A stretch of 64,000 nucleotides of DNA from contig JAJZFV010000009.1 of the NCBI GenBank assembly GCA_021805205.1, positions 1 through 64,000 on the forward strand, read 5' to 3'. The stretch comes from Actinomycetes bacterium. Lineage in GTDB: Bacteria > Actinomycetota > Acidimicrobiia > Acidimicrobiales > Acidimicrobiaceae. The notes under the pieces are model-generated. The model had not been told where the DNA came from. It saw only the letters and a list, made by a program, of their open reading frames with translations, and did not search any database. The translations under genes were made by a program, and so were the position numbers. Shown piece by piece: positions 16,623-24,294 of the stretch; the stretch's first letter is position 1; each line of letters opens with the position of its first letter.

Positions 16623-18395
16623 ATGCCGAAACGAGTGCTGATCATCTCCGCTCGCATGGGCGCCGGACACGATGGCGCAGCTAAAGAGATCGCACAAAGT
16701 CTCATGAGCCACGGTTTTGAAGTCGAGATTCGTGACTTCCTTGACGCTGCACCTAGGATCGGGCGCTTTCTTGAAAAGACTTACGAGCTACAACTAGACC
16801 ATGCACAGTGGAGCTACGAGGCGCTCTTTCGTATATTTGCTTCGTTCAAAGCTATCAAACCACCGATTGTTACAATCTTCTACAAGATCTTCTTTCCTAG
16901 AATTCGCAAGTGGATCAAAGAGCTAGACGCAGATTTAGTAGTAACCACTTACCCCTTTGCCTCTTTGGTGCTGGGTCGAGCACGCCGCTCGCTGGTTAGA
17001 CCGATGAAGGTCCCCGCGTATACGTTTCTTACCGACTTCTCGGTCCATACCATGTGGGTGGACGAAGGAATTGACGAATACCTAGCGGTTCACCACATAA
17101 GCGTGCGCCAGGTTGAGAAGCTCGTCGACAAAACACCCTCGGTCAGTGGCCCTGCGGTCTCGACTCGATTCAAAGATATCGACCGATCTCTTTCATTCAA
17201 GATCCGTGAAGAGTTCGAGATCCCAACTAACCAGGCTGCTGCGCTCATCGTTGCGGGCAGCTGGGGAGTTGGGGACCTGAAAGATACTGTAGCTTCCTTA
17301 GCTGATGCGCCTGATATTTTTCCGGTAGTTATCTGCGGAAGGAACAAAGCGCTCTTTGATGACCTAACCAAATTAAACGTAGGCAAAGTCGTTGGCTGGA
17401 CCGACAGAATGCCAGAGCTAATGGCAGCTTGCGATGTCGTAATTCAAAACGCAGGTGGATTGACCGCCAACGAGGCCTTCGCAGCTGGAGTGCCGGTAAT
17501 CAGTTACAACCCAATCAAGGGTCATGGACTTAGAAACGTCATCGAAATGGAAGCCGCAGGAGTCTCACTCTGGGCAAAGAATCGAAATGAACTAATCGAG
17601 ACCATCCACGAGTTGGCACGAAACCCTGAGCTCACAACGCGACGCGCGTCTCAAGTATTTGTCGACGATCCAGCCCGTGTGATTGCGAGCTTGTATGAGG
17701 GCAACATAATTCCTCGCCGTCAACGTTCAAGTCAGCCTCGCCCGCTAGTTACATCGGCCAAAGTTGCCTTCGGCTCTATAGCCATCGTGACATTAGCAAA
17801 TGTCGCAACAAATGCCGCTACCAACGAAGTCAACATCGCAAGCGCTGCAGTAGCAACCCCTTACTCCTACCTTGAAGTTCCAATGACGAGTGCAACCATT
17901 GGTAACCCCAGAGTGATTCGGATGTTAGCCACCACCGGAATCGGTGCCGTTGTCAGCGGTCCACTCGCCCTGGAATACCCCGATCAGGTACGGAATTTGG
18001 TAGCACACGGGGTAACAGTCGTAAACGGCGGCTGGCCAATCAACACCGGACTTCGCCTCTTTGCGCCAATAGAAGGTGCAACCAAGGCCGAGAAGATTAT
18101 AAGTGGCATTACCGGCGAGACCAATCTGATCTACTCGCCCGAAAGTATCTTCTCAAGCGTCGACCTAGCGTGGGCTTCAATCTCCCACAGTCCAGTGGTA
18201 AAGGCCTATGGGCTCGAGAATCCATTAAAATTCAAGGCGGTTTCGGGGCGTACCTACTTGATCCCGACTGAGAACCTTACCGCACTGGCTGCATTGGTGG
18301 AGATCAAGCAAGTTCTAAACACGCTCGATAAGCAGAGCTTTACAGTTCTACCCTTCTCACAACTAACCCCAACCGACCTTGTAAATCATCCGTAA
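16623..18395 (+). CDS. Glycosyltransferase (MGDG-synthase/MurG-like) fused to a degenerate NodB-like domain
   Basis: Protein of 590 residues. Residues 1-370 are a GT28-type transferase: N-terminal SARMGAGHDGAAKEIA as in monogalactosyl/glucosyl-diacylglycerol synthases, then a nucleotide-sugar half with VAGSWGVGDLKD, MAACDVVIQNAGGLTANEAFAAGVPVISY. After a short basic linker and a hydrophobic segment (about 380-395), residues about 425-570 parallel the polysaccharide deacetylase encoded next door (YPDQVRNLVAHG against YPSLTKEVVSEG), but the metal-binding HGYEH is replaced by NGGWP (about 468) and RPPYG by YSPES (about 505), so this domain looks catalytically dead. The likely role is a glycolipid or cell-wall glycan step. 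The gene probably forms an operon with the deacetylase 28 bases downstream. Confidence 0.85.
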   Translation: MPKRVLIISARMGAGHDGAAKEIAQSLMSHGFEVEIRDFLDAAPRIGRFLEKTYELQLDHAQWSYEALFRIFASFKAIKPPIVTIFYKIFFPRIRKWIKELDADLVVTTYPFASLVLGRARRSLVRPMKVPAYTFLTDFSVHTMWVDEGIDEYLAVHHISVRQVEKLVDKTPSVSGPAVSTRFKDIDRSLSFKIREEFEIPTNQAAALIVAGSWGVGDLKDTVASLADAPDIFPVVICGRNKALFDDLTKLNVGKVVGWTDRMPELMAACDVVIQNAGGLTANEAFAAGVPVISYNPIKGHGLRNVIEMEAAGVSLWAKNRNELIETIHELARNPELTTRRASQVFVDDPARVIASLYEGNIIPRRQRSSQPRPLVTSAKVAFGSIAIVTLANVATNAATNEVNIASAAVATPYSYLEVPMTSATIGNPRVIRMLATTGIGAVVSGPLALEYPDQVRNLVAHGVTVVNGGWPINTGLRLFAPIEGATKAEKIISGITGETNLIYSPESIFSSVDLAWASISHSPVVKAYGLENPLKFKAVSGRTYLIPTENLTALAALVEIKQVLNTLDKQSFTVLPFSQLTPTDLVNHP

Positions 18396-18423
18396 AGAGC
18401 GCTCTTCGTAGGGGACTGTTTCA

Positions 18424-19128
18424 ATGAAAAAGATCACATTAGGCGCACTATCGGTTGCAACAATAGGACATAGCGCAAGCGCGCTCTCTTGGTTCTTTCC
18501 AGTCACCAAAAAGTTACTACCGACGATTACTGGAAATAACCACGGGGCCAATTACACCGCCCTCACCTTCGATGACGGTCCCGATCCCGCATATACCCCA
18601 TTGATCCTCGAGGCATTGGCCCAAAAGGGGGTAAAGGCTACATTTTTCATGCTCGGCCAAATGGTTGATAAGTACCCGTCACTAACCAAAGAGGTGGTAT
18701 CCGAGGGACATAACATTGCTCTTCACGGCTACGAGCATCGAAACCATCTCTTTCGGAGCGCAAAGACGATCGCCTTCGATCTAAAGCGTGGCAAAGAGGT
18801 AGTTGAAGTAGCCGCAGAGCAAGAGATAGCGCTCTACCGTCCCCCATATGGAGTTATCTCAGGGGGAACACTCTATGGATGTAGTAAGAATGGCCTCAAA
18901 GTGGTCACTTGGACCAACTGGGGTCGCGACTGGAGAGCAGCGGCAAACTCCGAGACCGTCATCGATGATGTCTTTAAATACAATCCTCGCGGCGGAACCA
19001 TCCTCCTGCACGATAGCGATTGTACTTCAGCGCCTGGCTCGATCAATTCGACAGTGGCAGCTCTTCCACATATCATTGATCGCCTTCACAACGATTCGAT
19101 TCAAGTTGGCCCCATCACTGCTCGGTAG
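18424..19128 (+). CDS. Polysaccharide deacetylase (NodB/CE4 family)
   Basis: Secreted or membrane-anchored CE4 esterase of 234 residues that removes N- or O-acetyl groups from a glycan. A hydrophobic N-terminal segment (SVATIGHSASALSWFF) may act as signal or anchor. Motif 1 TFDDGPDP, motif 2 HGYEHRNH, motif 3 RPPYG, and ILLHDSD near the C-terminus give a complete active site. ATG 18424 has AGGGGA upstream. It pairs with the preceding glycosyltransferase, suggesting successive steps on one polymer or lipid. Its 3' end overlaps the convergent AI-2E transporter gene by 14 bases. Confidence 0.93.
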   Translation: MKKITLGALSVATIGHSASALSWFFPVTKKLLPTITGNNHGANYTALTFDDGPDPAYTPLILEALAQKGVKATFFMLGQMVDKYPSLTKEVVSEGHNIALHGYEHRNHLFRSAKTIAFDLKRGKEVVEVAAEQEIALYRPPYGVISGGTLYGCSKNGLKVVTWTNWGRDWRAAANSETVIDDVFKYNPRGGTILLHDSDCTSAPGSINSTVAALPHIIDRLHNDSIQVGPITAR

Positions 19129-20203
19129 CATCCTCCGCTGCATCTTCTTCTGAGTTACCCTGACCTAGATACCCCCTAGATGCCACGTATCGATGCCACA
19201 GCTCTTGAGAGGTAACTTGTATCATTGCGGCAACTGGAATCCCTATGATGGCGCCTGTGAAGCCAGCGAGGTCGGTTCCAACGAGCACCGAGATCAAAAT
19301 CCAAAGCGGATTGAGCCTCACCGTCCTCGCCATCACCACGGGGTTCAAAACGTGGTTTTCAACCTGCTGATAGGTCAAAAAGACGATCAAAGTCACAATA
19401 CCGGCGATCGGTGAGTGCAAAAAGGCTATGAAGACGGTCGGAATTCCTGCAAGCAGACCACCCACAAGCGGAAGTAGGTCGACAATTGCCACCCATAGCG
19501 ACAGTAAAAGGGCAAATGGAACGCCGAGGAGCGACAGAGTTGCCCCAACTACAACGCCCGCAATAACAGATGTAGCGATATTGCCAAAGACGTAACCAGC
19601 AACTGCCTTCTCACTTCGATCTAGGATCCTTTGTGCCAAGGCTCGACCATCTTTAGGAAGAAGGCCAAGAGTACTCCTTGCCACTCGCGGACCTTCTATG
19701 AGAATAAAGACAGATAGCAGGGCAATTGTAATAATTCCAGTAATTCCGGTAAGAAATGTCTTTGTGGCCGACAGCAGGGTTCCGGTCACATTACCTGCAG
19801 CACCTGTAATCTTTGAGACGTTTGACGAGACGAACGACTCAATGTGAAATCTAATTATCAACGCGCCGAGCTGCCCTTTGCCACTTTGAGCCTGCGCTAC
19901 GAGAGTTGGCAATTGGTGTGCAAAGGCAAAGGCTGCGGAATAAAGCGGCTTGGTGAAGAGATAGACCAACCCGGTTAAAGTTGCCAGACCCACCAGCACA
20001 ACGACTACCACGGCGATCGAACGTCGGATGCGATGTCGAACCATAAAGGAGACGATCGGGTGTAACACGATGGCGAATATGGTCGAAATCAAAAGGTCTA
20101 AAAGAAAGCCGTGCAAGACCACGACGAGGTAAACCGACAAAATCGTCGCTATCGCAATAGCGTCCACTAGGAAAACACGCTTCAGGAACTCTTTACGATC
20201 CAA
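19115..20203 (-). CDS. AI-2E family transporter (PerM-like)
   Basis: Membrane protein of 362 residues with about eight hydrophobic segments; the central ALLLSLWVAIVDLLPLVGGLLAGIPTVFIAF and the later HVLNPVVMARTVRLNPLWIL match the AI-2E exporter/PerM family signature. Members export autoinducer-2, ions or lipids; the substrate here is unknown. The start is TTG 20203 with AAGGTGGG upstream. A charged C-terminal tail rich in Glu and Asp ends the protein. Confidence 0.9.
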   Translation of the reverse strand: MDRKEFLKRVFLVDAIAIATILSVYLVVVLHGFLLDLLISTIFAIVLHPIVSFMVRHRIRRSIAVVVVVLVGLATLTGLVYLFTKPLYSAAFAFAHQLPTLVAQAQSGKGQLGALIIRFHIESFVSSNVSKITGAAGNVTGTLLSATKTFLTGITGIITIALLSVFILIEGPRVARSTLGLLPKDGRALAQRILDRSEKAVAGYVFGNIATSVIAGVVVGATLSLLGVPFALLLSLWVAIVDLLPLVGGLLAGIPTVFIAFLHSPIAGIVTLIVFLTYQQVENHVLNPVVMARTVRLNPLWILISVLVGTDLAGFTGAIIGIPVAAMIQVTSQELWHRYVASRGYLGQGNSEEDAAEDATEQ

Positions 20204-20212
20204 CTACCCACC

Positions 20213-21403
20213 TTGCCCCCTAGCTACCTTAGTTCACGTCAGTACAATTTGCGATTAAGCTATAGAAAGTCAAGCGAGCCGAGAAAGGGCATTGGCGAGA
20301 CGGCCATAGGGTCGTTCGAAGGCGGAGCTACCATAATCGAAGAGCACGAAGAGCAAAAAGGATTGCGCCGAAAACTTTGGCGGAAGAAGGGTCCCCTGCG
20401 TCGTCTTACCTTTGGAGGCGCAAAGGGGGTACTCATCGTACTCGTCTTGGAGTACCTGGTCTTTCCTCAAATTGCAGGTGCGAGAAAGGACATCCACGTC
20501 CTCTCAACTGTCAACGTTGCATGGGTTGGTCTTGGAATCGCCTTTGAAGTTGCCGCCCTTATTGCTTATGCAAAGTTGACCGAGGCTATGCTCCCTAAAG
20601 GGGTCATAAGCTTAGGAAAGATCCTTCGAATCGACTTAGCCGCCCTTGCAACCTCGCACATCATACCTGCGGGTACAGCTGGTGGAACTGGACTTTCGAT
20701 CCGACTAATGACAAATGCAGGAGCAAGAGCTACCGATGCCGCATTTGCAATCGCGACACAGGGAATTGGATCGGCGGTAGTGCTAAATGCCATTCTTTGG
20801 GTGGCATTAATAGTCTCGATTCCGCTTCACGGTCTGAGCGCGTCATATGCCATTGCGGTTGGATTAGGACTGTTTGTCTTTACCTTCTTTATTTTCACCG
20901 TTGTAGCACTTACTCGAGGTGAGGATAGGATCGCTCGAATCATAGTCACATTGAGCGAGCGAATTAAATTTGTTCGAGTGGAAAAGTTGATGCCGATACT
21001 ATCTCGGGTTGCGCTAAGAATTAAAGACCTCGAATCGAACCCCGAGCTTCTTCGCCGCGCCGTCATCTTTGCATTCTTCAACTGGATATTAGATGCTGCA
21101 TCGCTGTGGGTATTCATGGCCGCCTTTGGATACTACGTCAATCCCGATGCCCTTCTAGTGAGCTACGGTCTCGCCAATGTTCTCGCCGCAATTCCGATAA
21201 CACCCGGCGGATTAGGCGTAATCGAAGGGGTGTTGACATCGACCTTGGTCGGCTTTGGATCGCCTCGAGCCATAGCTATCCTTGGAGTTATCAGCTATCG
21301 CCTAATCAACTTCTGGCTTCCAATCCCAGTAGGTGGCCTTCTTTCGCTTGGATTAGGCAAAGGGCCATTGACCCAAGGGGCACAAGGGGAGGGACAGGAC
21401 TAA
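20213..21403 (+). CDS. Flippase-like / lysylphosphatidylglycerol synthase TM-region protein (YbhN family)
   Basis: Membrane protein with about eight hydrophobic helices after a basic N-terminal region. AALATSHIIPAGTAGGTGLSIRLMTNAG and ITPGGLGVIEGVLTSTLVGFG are hallmarks of the COG0392/UPF0104 lysylphosphatidylglycerol synthase membrane domain. No C-terminal aminoacyl-transfer domain is present, so it is of the flippase-like type. The open frame begins at TTG 20213, only 10 bases from the divergent transporter start, so the true start may lie further in (for example TTG 20249). It probably moves or modifies lipids in the membrane. Confidence 0.85.
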   Translation: MPPSYLSSRQYNLRLSYRKSSEPRKGIGETAIGSFEGGATIIEEHEEQKGLRRKLWRKKGPLRRLTFGGAKGVLIVLVLEYLVFPQIAGARKDIHVLSTVNVAWVGLGIAFEVAALIAYAKLTEAMLPKGVISLGKILRIDLAALATSHIIPAGTAGGTGLSIRLMTNAGARATDAAFAIATQGIGSAVVLNAILWVALIVSIPLHGLSASYAIAVGLGLFVFTFFIFTVVALTRGEDRIARIIVTLSERIKFVRVEKLMPILSRVALRIKDLESNPELLRRAVIFAFFNWILDAASLWVFMAAFGYYVNPDALLVSYGLANVLAAIPITPGGLGVIEGVLTSTLVGFGSPRAIAILGVISYRLINFWLPIPVGGLLSLGLGKGPLTQGAQGEGQD

Positions 21404-21417
21404 AAGTCCTCTTCACA

Positions 21418-21455
21418 AAGCTCTCTCTCGAGTGGTTTAACTCAAAAGAGAGCTT
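21418..21455. terminator. Hairpin between convergent genes
   Basis: Arms aagctctct and agagagctt with an inner gagt/actc pairing. It lies between the flippase-like gene (ends 21403) and the HTH gene on the minus strand (ends 21464). No strong T-run follows on either strand. Confidence 0.55.
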
Positions 21456-21463
21456 GGCAAAAT

Positions 21464-21763
21464 TTAGGCTTCGATCTCAACCTTACTGAAGATATTCAAC
21501 AACATCCCAACCTGCTGAGTTGCTTCACTGGGGTGTCTAAAGTGCATATTTGGATTGACCTTATAGTGATTTCGTCGACCTACCCTGGTCACTTCGATAT
21601 ATCCGTCGGCGACGAGGTCAGCAAGGATCATCTGAGCCGCCCTCTCGGTGATGCCAACCTCCTTGGCAATATCTTTCATTAGCGCATCGGGGGTAGCATT
21701 TACTGCAATGAAGACGTGGCCATGGTTGGTCAAAAATGTCCATCCGCGCTTAGTTCCTACCAC
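21464..21763 (-). CDS. Winged-helix DNA-binding protein (MarR-like)
   Basis: Single-domain regulator of 99 residues. The winged helix is clear: RGWTFLTNHGHVFIAV, then DALMKDIAKEVGITERAAQMILADLVADGYIEVTRVGRRNHYKVNP. This pattern is common among small actinobacterial MarR-type proteins of unknown target. The start at GTG 21763 lacks a close Shine-Dalgarno sequence. It is divergent from the ppx/gppA gene across a 250-base spacer, so regulation of that gene is possible but unproven. Confidence 0.85.
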   Translation of the reverse strand: MVGTKRGWTFLTNHGHVFIAVNATPDALMKDIAKEVGITERAAQMILADLVADGYIEVTRVGRRNHYKVNPNMHFRHPSEATQQVGMLLNIFSKVEIEA

Positions 21764-22014
21764 TCTGGGTCACCTATGCCTTCTTTATCTTCATGCACCT
21801 TTAAGTACATTAACATCAAAACGTGAACTGATAACGATCAACCGCAAGAGGAATTCCAAATATCCCTTCATGAATTGTCCTACCGTTTCACTCTTATCTG
21901 TAATAGTATTCATCAATCCACGATGGCTTATAGTGAATCAATACCCTATCTACGGTGGCAAAAGTCCTTACCTTCAAATTTCCCCTAGATTAGAGGAGGT
22001 ATAAGGAGAAAAAC

Positions 22015-23607
22015 TTGGAGATCGACTACCTCAAAGACAGCGAACTGGCAGATATGGCGCAAAAGGGCGTAACCGTAGCCGCGCTTGACATGGGTTCGAA
22101 CTCCTTTCACCTGGTAGTAGCCAGAGGTCACGGTCGAAATAACTTCGAAGTGATACTCAAAGAGAAAGAGATGATGCGCTTGGGGGACGAGGTCGCAGCC
22201 ACAAAGCGCTTCTCAGACGAAACTCGATCAAGGATCGTCGAAGTTGTAGCCCGGATGACCACCCTCTCAAAGGCGGTTGGTGCAACCACAATGAAGGCAG
22301 TGGCAACGGCCGCCTTTCGTGATGCACGGAACGCCGGAATCGTCGTAGACGAACTAGAGGAGACCCTTGGCATCAAGGTAAGCGTAATTGCAGGTAGGAC
22401 CGAGGCTGAACTGATTTGGACTGCTCTTAGCCAAGGGGTCGACTTCGGTGGGGATACCATCGTAGGTGCCGACCTTGGAGGTGGCTCCTTGGAGGTTATG
22501 GTCGGAGAGCAGAGTCAACTCATTCACTGTGCTAGCTACCCGTTAGGGGTTGGCAAGCTTACCAGTAGATACCGCGCACCTGGAACGATTCCCGGCATCG
22601 ACAAGGAGGAGCTTTCGAGGGCAATCCGTCAAAGTGTCGATGAGGAGATGCTAGGTGTCATCTCCAAAAGCAAACCATCGACCCTGATTCTTTCGAGTGG
22701 ATCACTTCTGAACATCGCCCGGATGACCCTACTTAGAATCGACGAAAAGCGCTGGACCGAATCTTCGATAAATCAAAGCGAGATCCCGATCGATGAACTT
22801 CGCACTACCTGCAAGATGCTCATCTCAAATGACTTCAAAGGACGATCGAAGTTTCTTGGGGTGGACGAAAAGAGAATCGATCTCCTGCCTTCAGCTGCAA
22901 TAGTCTTGACCGAACTACTGAGCATTGTGAGCCCCAGGAGAGTTCTCGCAAGCGAGTGGGCTCTTCGTGAAGGAATCATCCTCAAAGAACTCTCGCTCTT
23001 AAGTGAGAGTGAATTCGAAGGAGATAACCCGTCGCTAAAGGTCGAATCAATCACTGCAATTGCCGAGAGGTACCGGTGGAACGAGCGCCATTCTCGCAAG
23101 GTAGCGCAGTTAGCACTCTCGATCTTTGATCAGACCAAAAAACTCCACAGCCTTGGAGAAAAAGAGCGAGAGATCCTATATCTAGCTGGCCTATCCCATG
23201 ATATTGGCGAGTTTATTTCAGTCGAAGGACACGATAAGCACAGCGCATACTTGCTCGAGAACTCTAGGCTTCCGGGCTTCGATATCGACGAGCGCAACTG
23301 CCTGCTCTCGGTGGTTAGATTTCATCGCAAAGGGACGCCAAAGAACGACTACTCCCCCTTTGCCGAATTGAGCAAGGGACAGGCTCTAAATGTTCTAAAG
23401 CTAACCGCAATCCTTCGTCTAGCAGACGCCCTCGACCGCTCTCACCGCACGATAGTCGAGTCAGTCAAAGTAGAGTTGCGCAAAGACCAACTCCTGCTCT
23501 TCGTCGATAGCAGCAGCGCCGTAGAGTTGGAAGAGTACGGCTTACGACGCAAGAGGCAGCTCTTTGAAGACGTCTTCAAGCTCGACGTTCACCTAATTAC
23601 AAACTAA
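22015..23607 (+). CDS. ppx: Exopolyphosphatase / guanosine pentaphosphatase (Ppx/GppA)
   Basis: Hydrolyses polyphosphate from the ends or pppGpp. The N-terminal actin-like fold has ALDMGSNSFHLVVA and GADLGGGSLEVMVG, the two phosphate-binding loops. The C-terminal half holds an HD-type helical domain with LAGLSHDIGEF and HDKHSAYLLEN, as in full-length Ppx/GppA proteins. Length of 530 is normal for this type. The start is TTG 22015, supported by AAGGAG at 22003-22008; the next in-frame ATG is 13 codons later. It is convergent with the CYTH-ppk1 pair, with only 15 bases between. Confidence 0.93.
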   Translation: MEIDYLKDSELADMAQKGVTVAALDMGSNSFHLVVARGHGRNNFEVILKEKEMMRLGDEVAATKRFSDETRSRIVEVVARMTTLSKAVGATTMKAVATAAFRDARNAGIVVDELEETLGIKVSVIAGRTEAELIWTALSQGVDFGGDTIVGADLGGGSLEVMVGEQSQLIHCASYPLGVGKLTSRYRAPGTIPGIDKEELSRAIRQSVDEEMLGVISKSKPSTLILSSGSLLNIARMTLLRIDEKRWTESSINQSEIPIDELRTTCKMLISNDFKGRSKFLGVDEKRIDLLPSAAIVLTELLSIVSPRRVLASEWALREGIILKELSLLSESEFEGDNPSLKVESITAIAERYRWNERHSRKVAQLALSIFDQTKKLHSLGEKEREILYLAGLSHDIGEFISVEGHDKHSAYLLENSRLPGFDIDERNCLLSVVRFHRKGTPKNDYSPFAELSKGQALNVLKLTAILRLADALDRSHRTIVESVKVELRKDQLLLFVDSSSAVELEEYGLRRKRQLFEDVFKLDVHLITN

Positions 23608-23622
23608 AAGTCCAGCTTGTAC

Positions 23623-24291
23623 TTAGGCCCCTAAGTTCGGATGCAGCAGCGACAGTGCCAAGTGAAGCTTGGATGGCGAATCCGAATAACGCGCGCCTAG
23701 TTCGATCATCTTTGAAACCAATGCGTTGCGCAGAGCCAAACCCCCTTGGTCGCTGAGGAGCTCTACCTCGATCTCTCGAAAGGTGTGGACGACCCTATTT
23801 TCTTCAATACTAAGAATGTCGGCGACGTCATCGTCGACGGCTACCCTTTCTTCCCCCAACGCGATCTCGGTTGAATGGCGCCTCGAGATCATTCGAGCGA
23901 TTGGAGAGAGATCCCCTCTTGAAAGCGGTCTTACTTCTGCGCGCTGAAATAGCTCCGCAAGTGAATCGCCGAACTTTCCCTTTACGTTGATTTCATGGCG
24001 CTTAACTGAAACTACTCCATCGCTTGTAGCACTCTCACCACCGTCTTTGATGGTCCAAGTCCCTATTACATCCTCTGCAAGGTTCATCGATTCATCGAGA
24101 TCGGAAAGGTTGCAACGAAACCGAAGCGACGAACGCCTCCTAGTCATCGAGAAGTCCGAGGTGTCAAAGTAGGTCGTCAAAGTCTCGATATGTCTATCTA
24201 CTTCAATACGTGCCCCATCAACCAGATTTTCGTAGCTATCTATCGAGAAGTTATCTCCGGCGGTTAGCTTTACCTCTTCTTCAATCATCAT
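23623..24291 (-). CDS. CYTH-domain protein (triphosphate tunnel metalloenzyme)
   Basis: Protein of 222 residues with the CYTH signature ExExK at the N-terminus (E4, E6, K8), followed by alternating acidic and basic strands (LTTYFDTSDFSMTRRRSSLRFR; WTIKDGG; EIEVELLSDQG) that line the tunnel. Family members hydrolyse inorganic triphosphate or act on other triphosphates, and often stand near polyphosphate genes. No CHAD domain is attached. It starts three bases after the ppk1 stop codon with GTGAGG inside the end of ppk1, so the two are coupled. Confidence 0.88.
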   Translation of the reverse strand: MMIEEEVKLTAGDNFSIDSYENLVDGARIEVDRHIETLTTYFDTSDFSMTRRRSSLRFRCNLSDLDESMNLAEDVIGTWTIKDGGESATSDGVVSVKRHEINVKGKFGDSLAELFQRAEVRPLSRGDLSPIARMISRRHSTEIALGEERVAVDDDVADILSIEENRVVHTFREIEVELLSDQGGLALRNALVSKMIELGARYSDSPSKLHLALSLLHPNLGA

Positions 24292-24294
24292 GCC

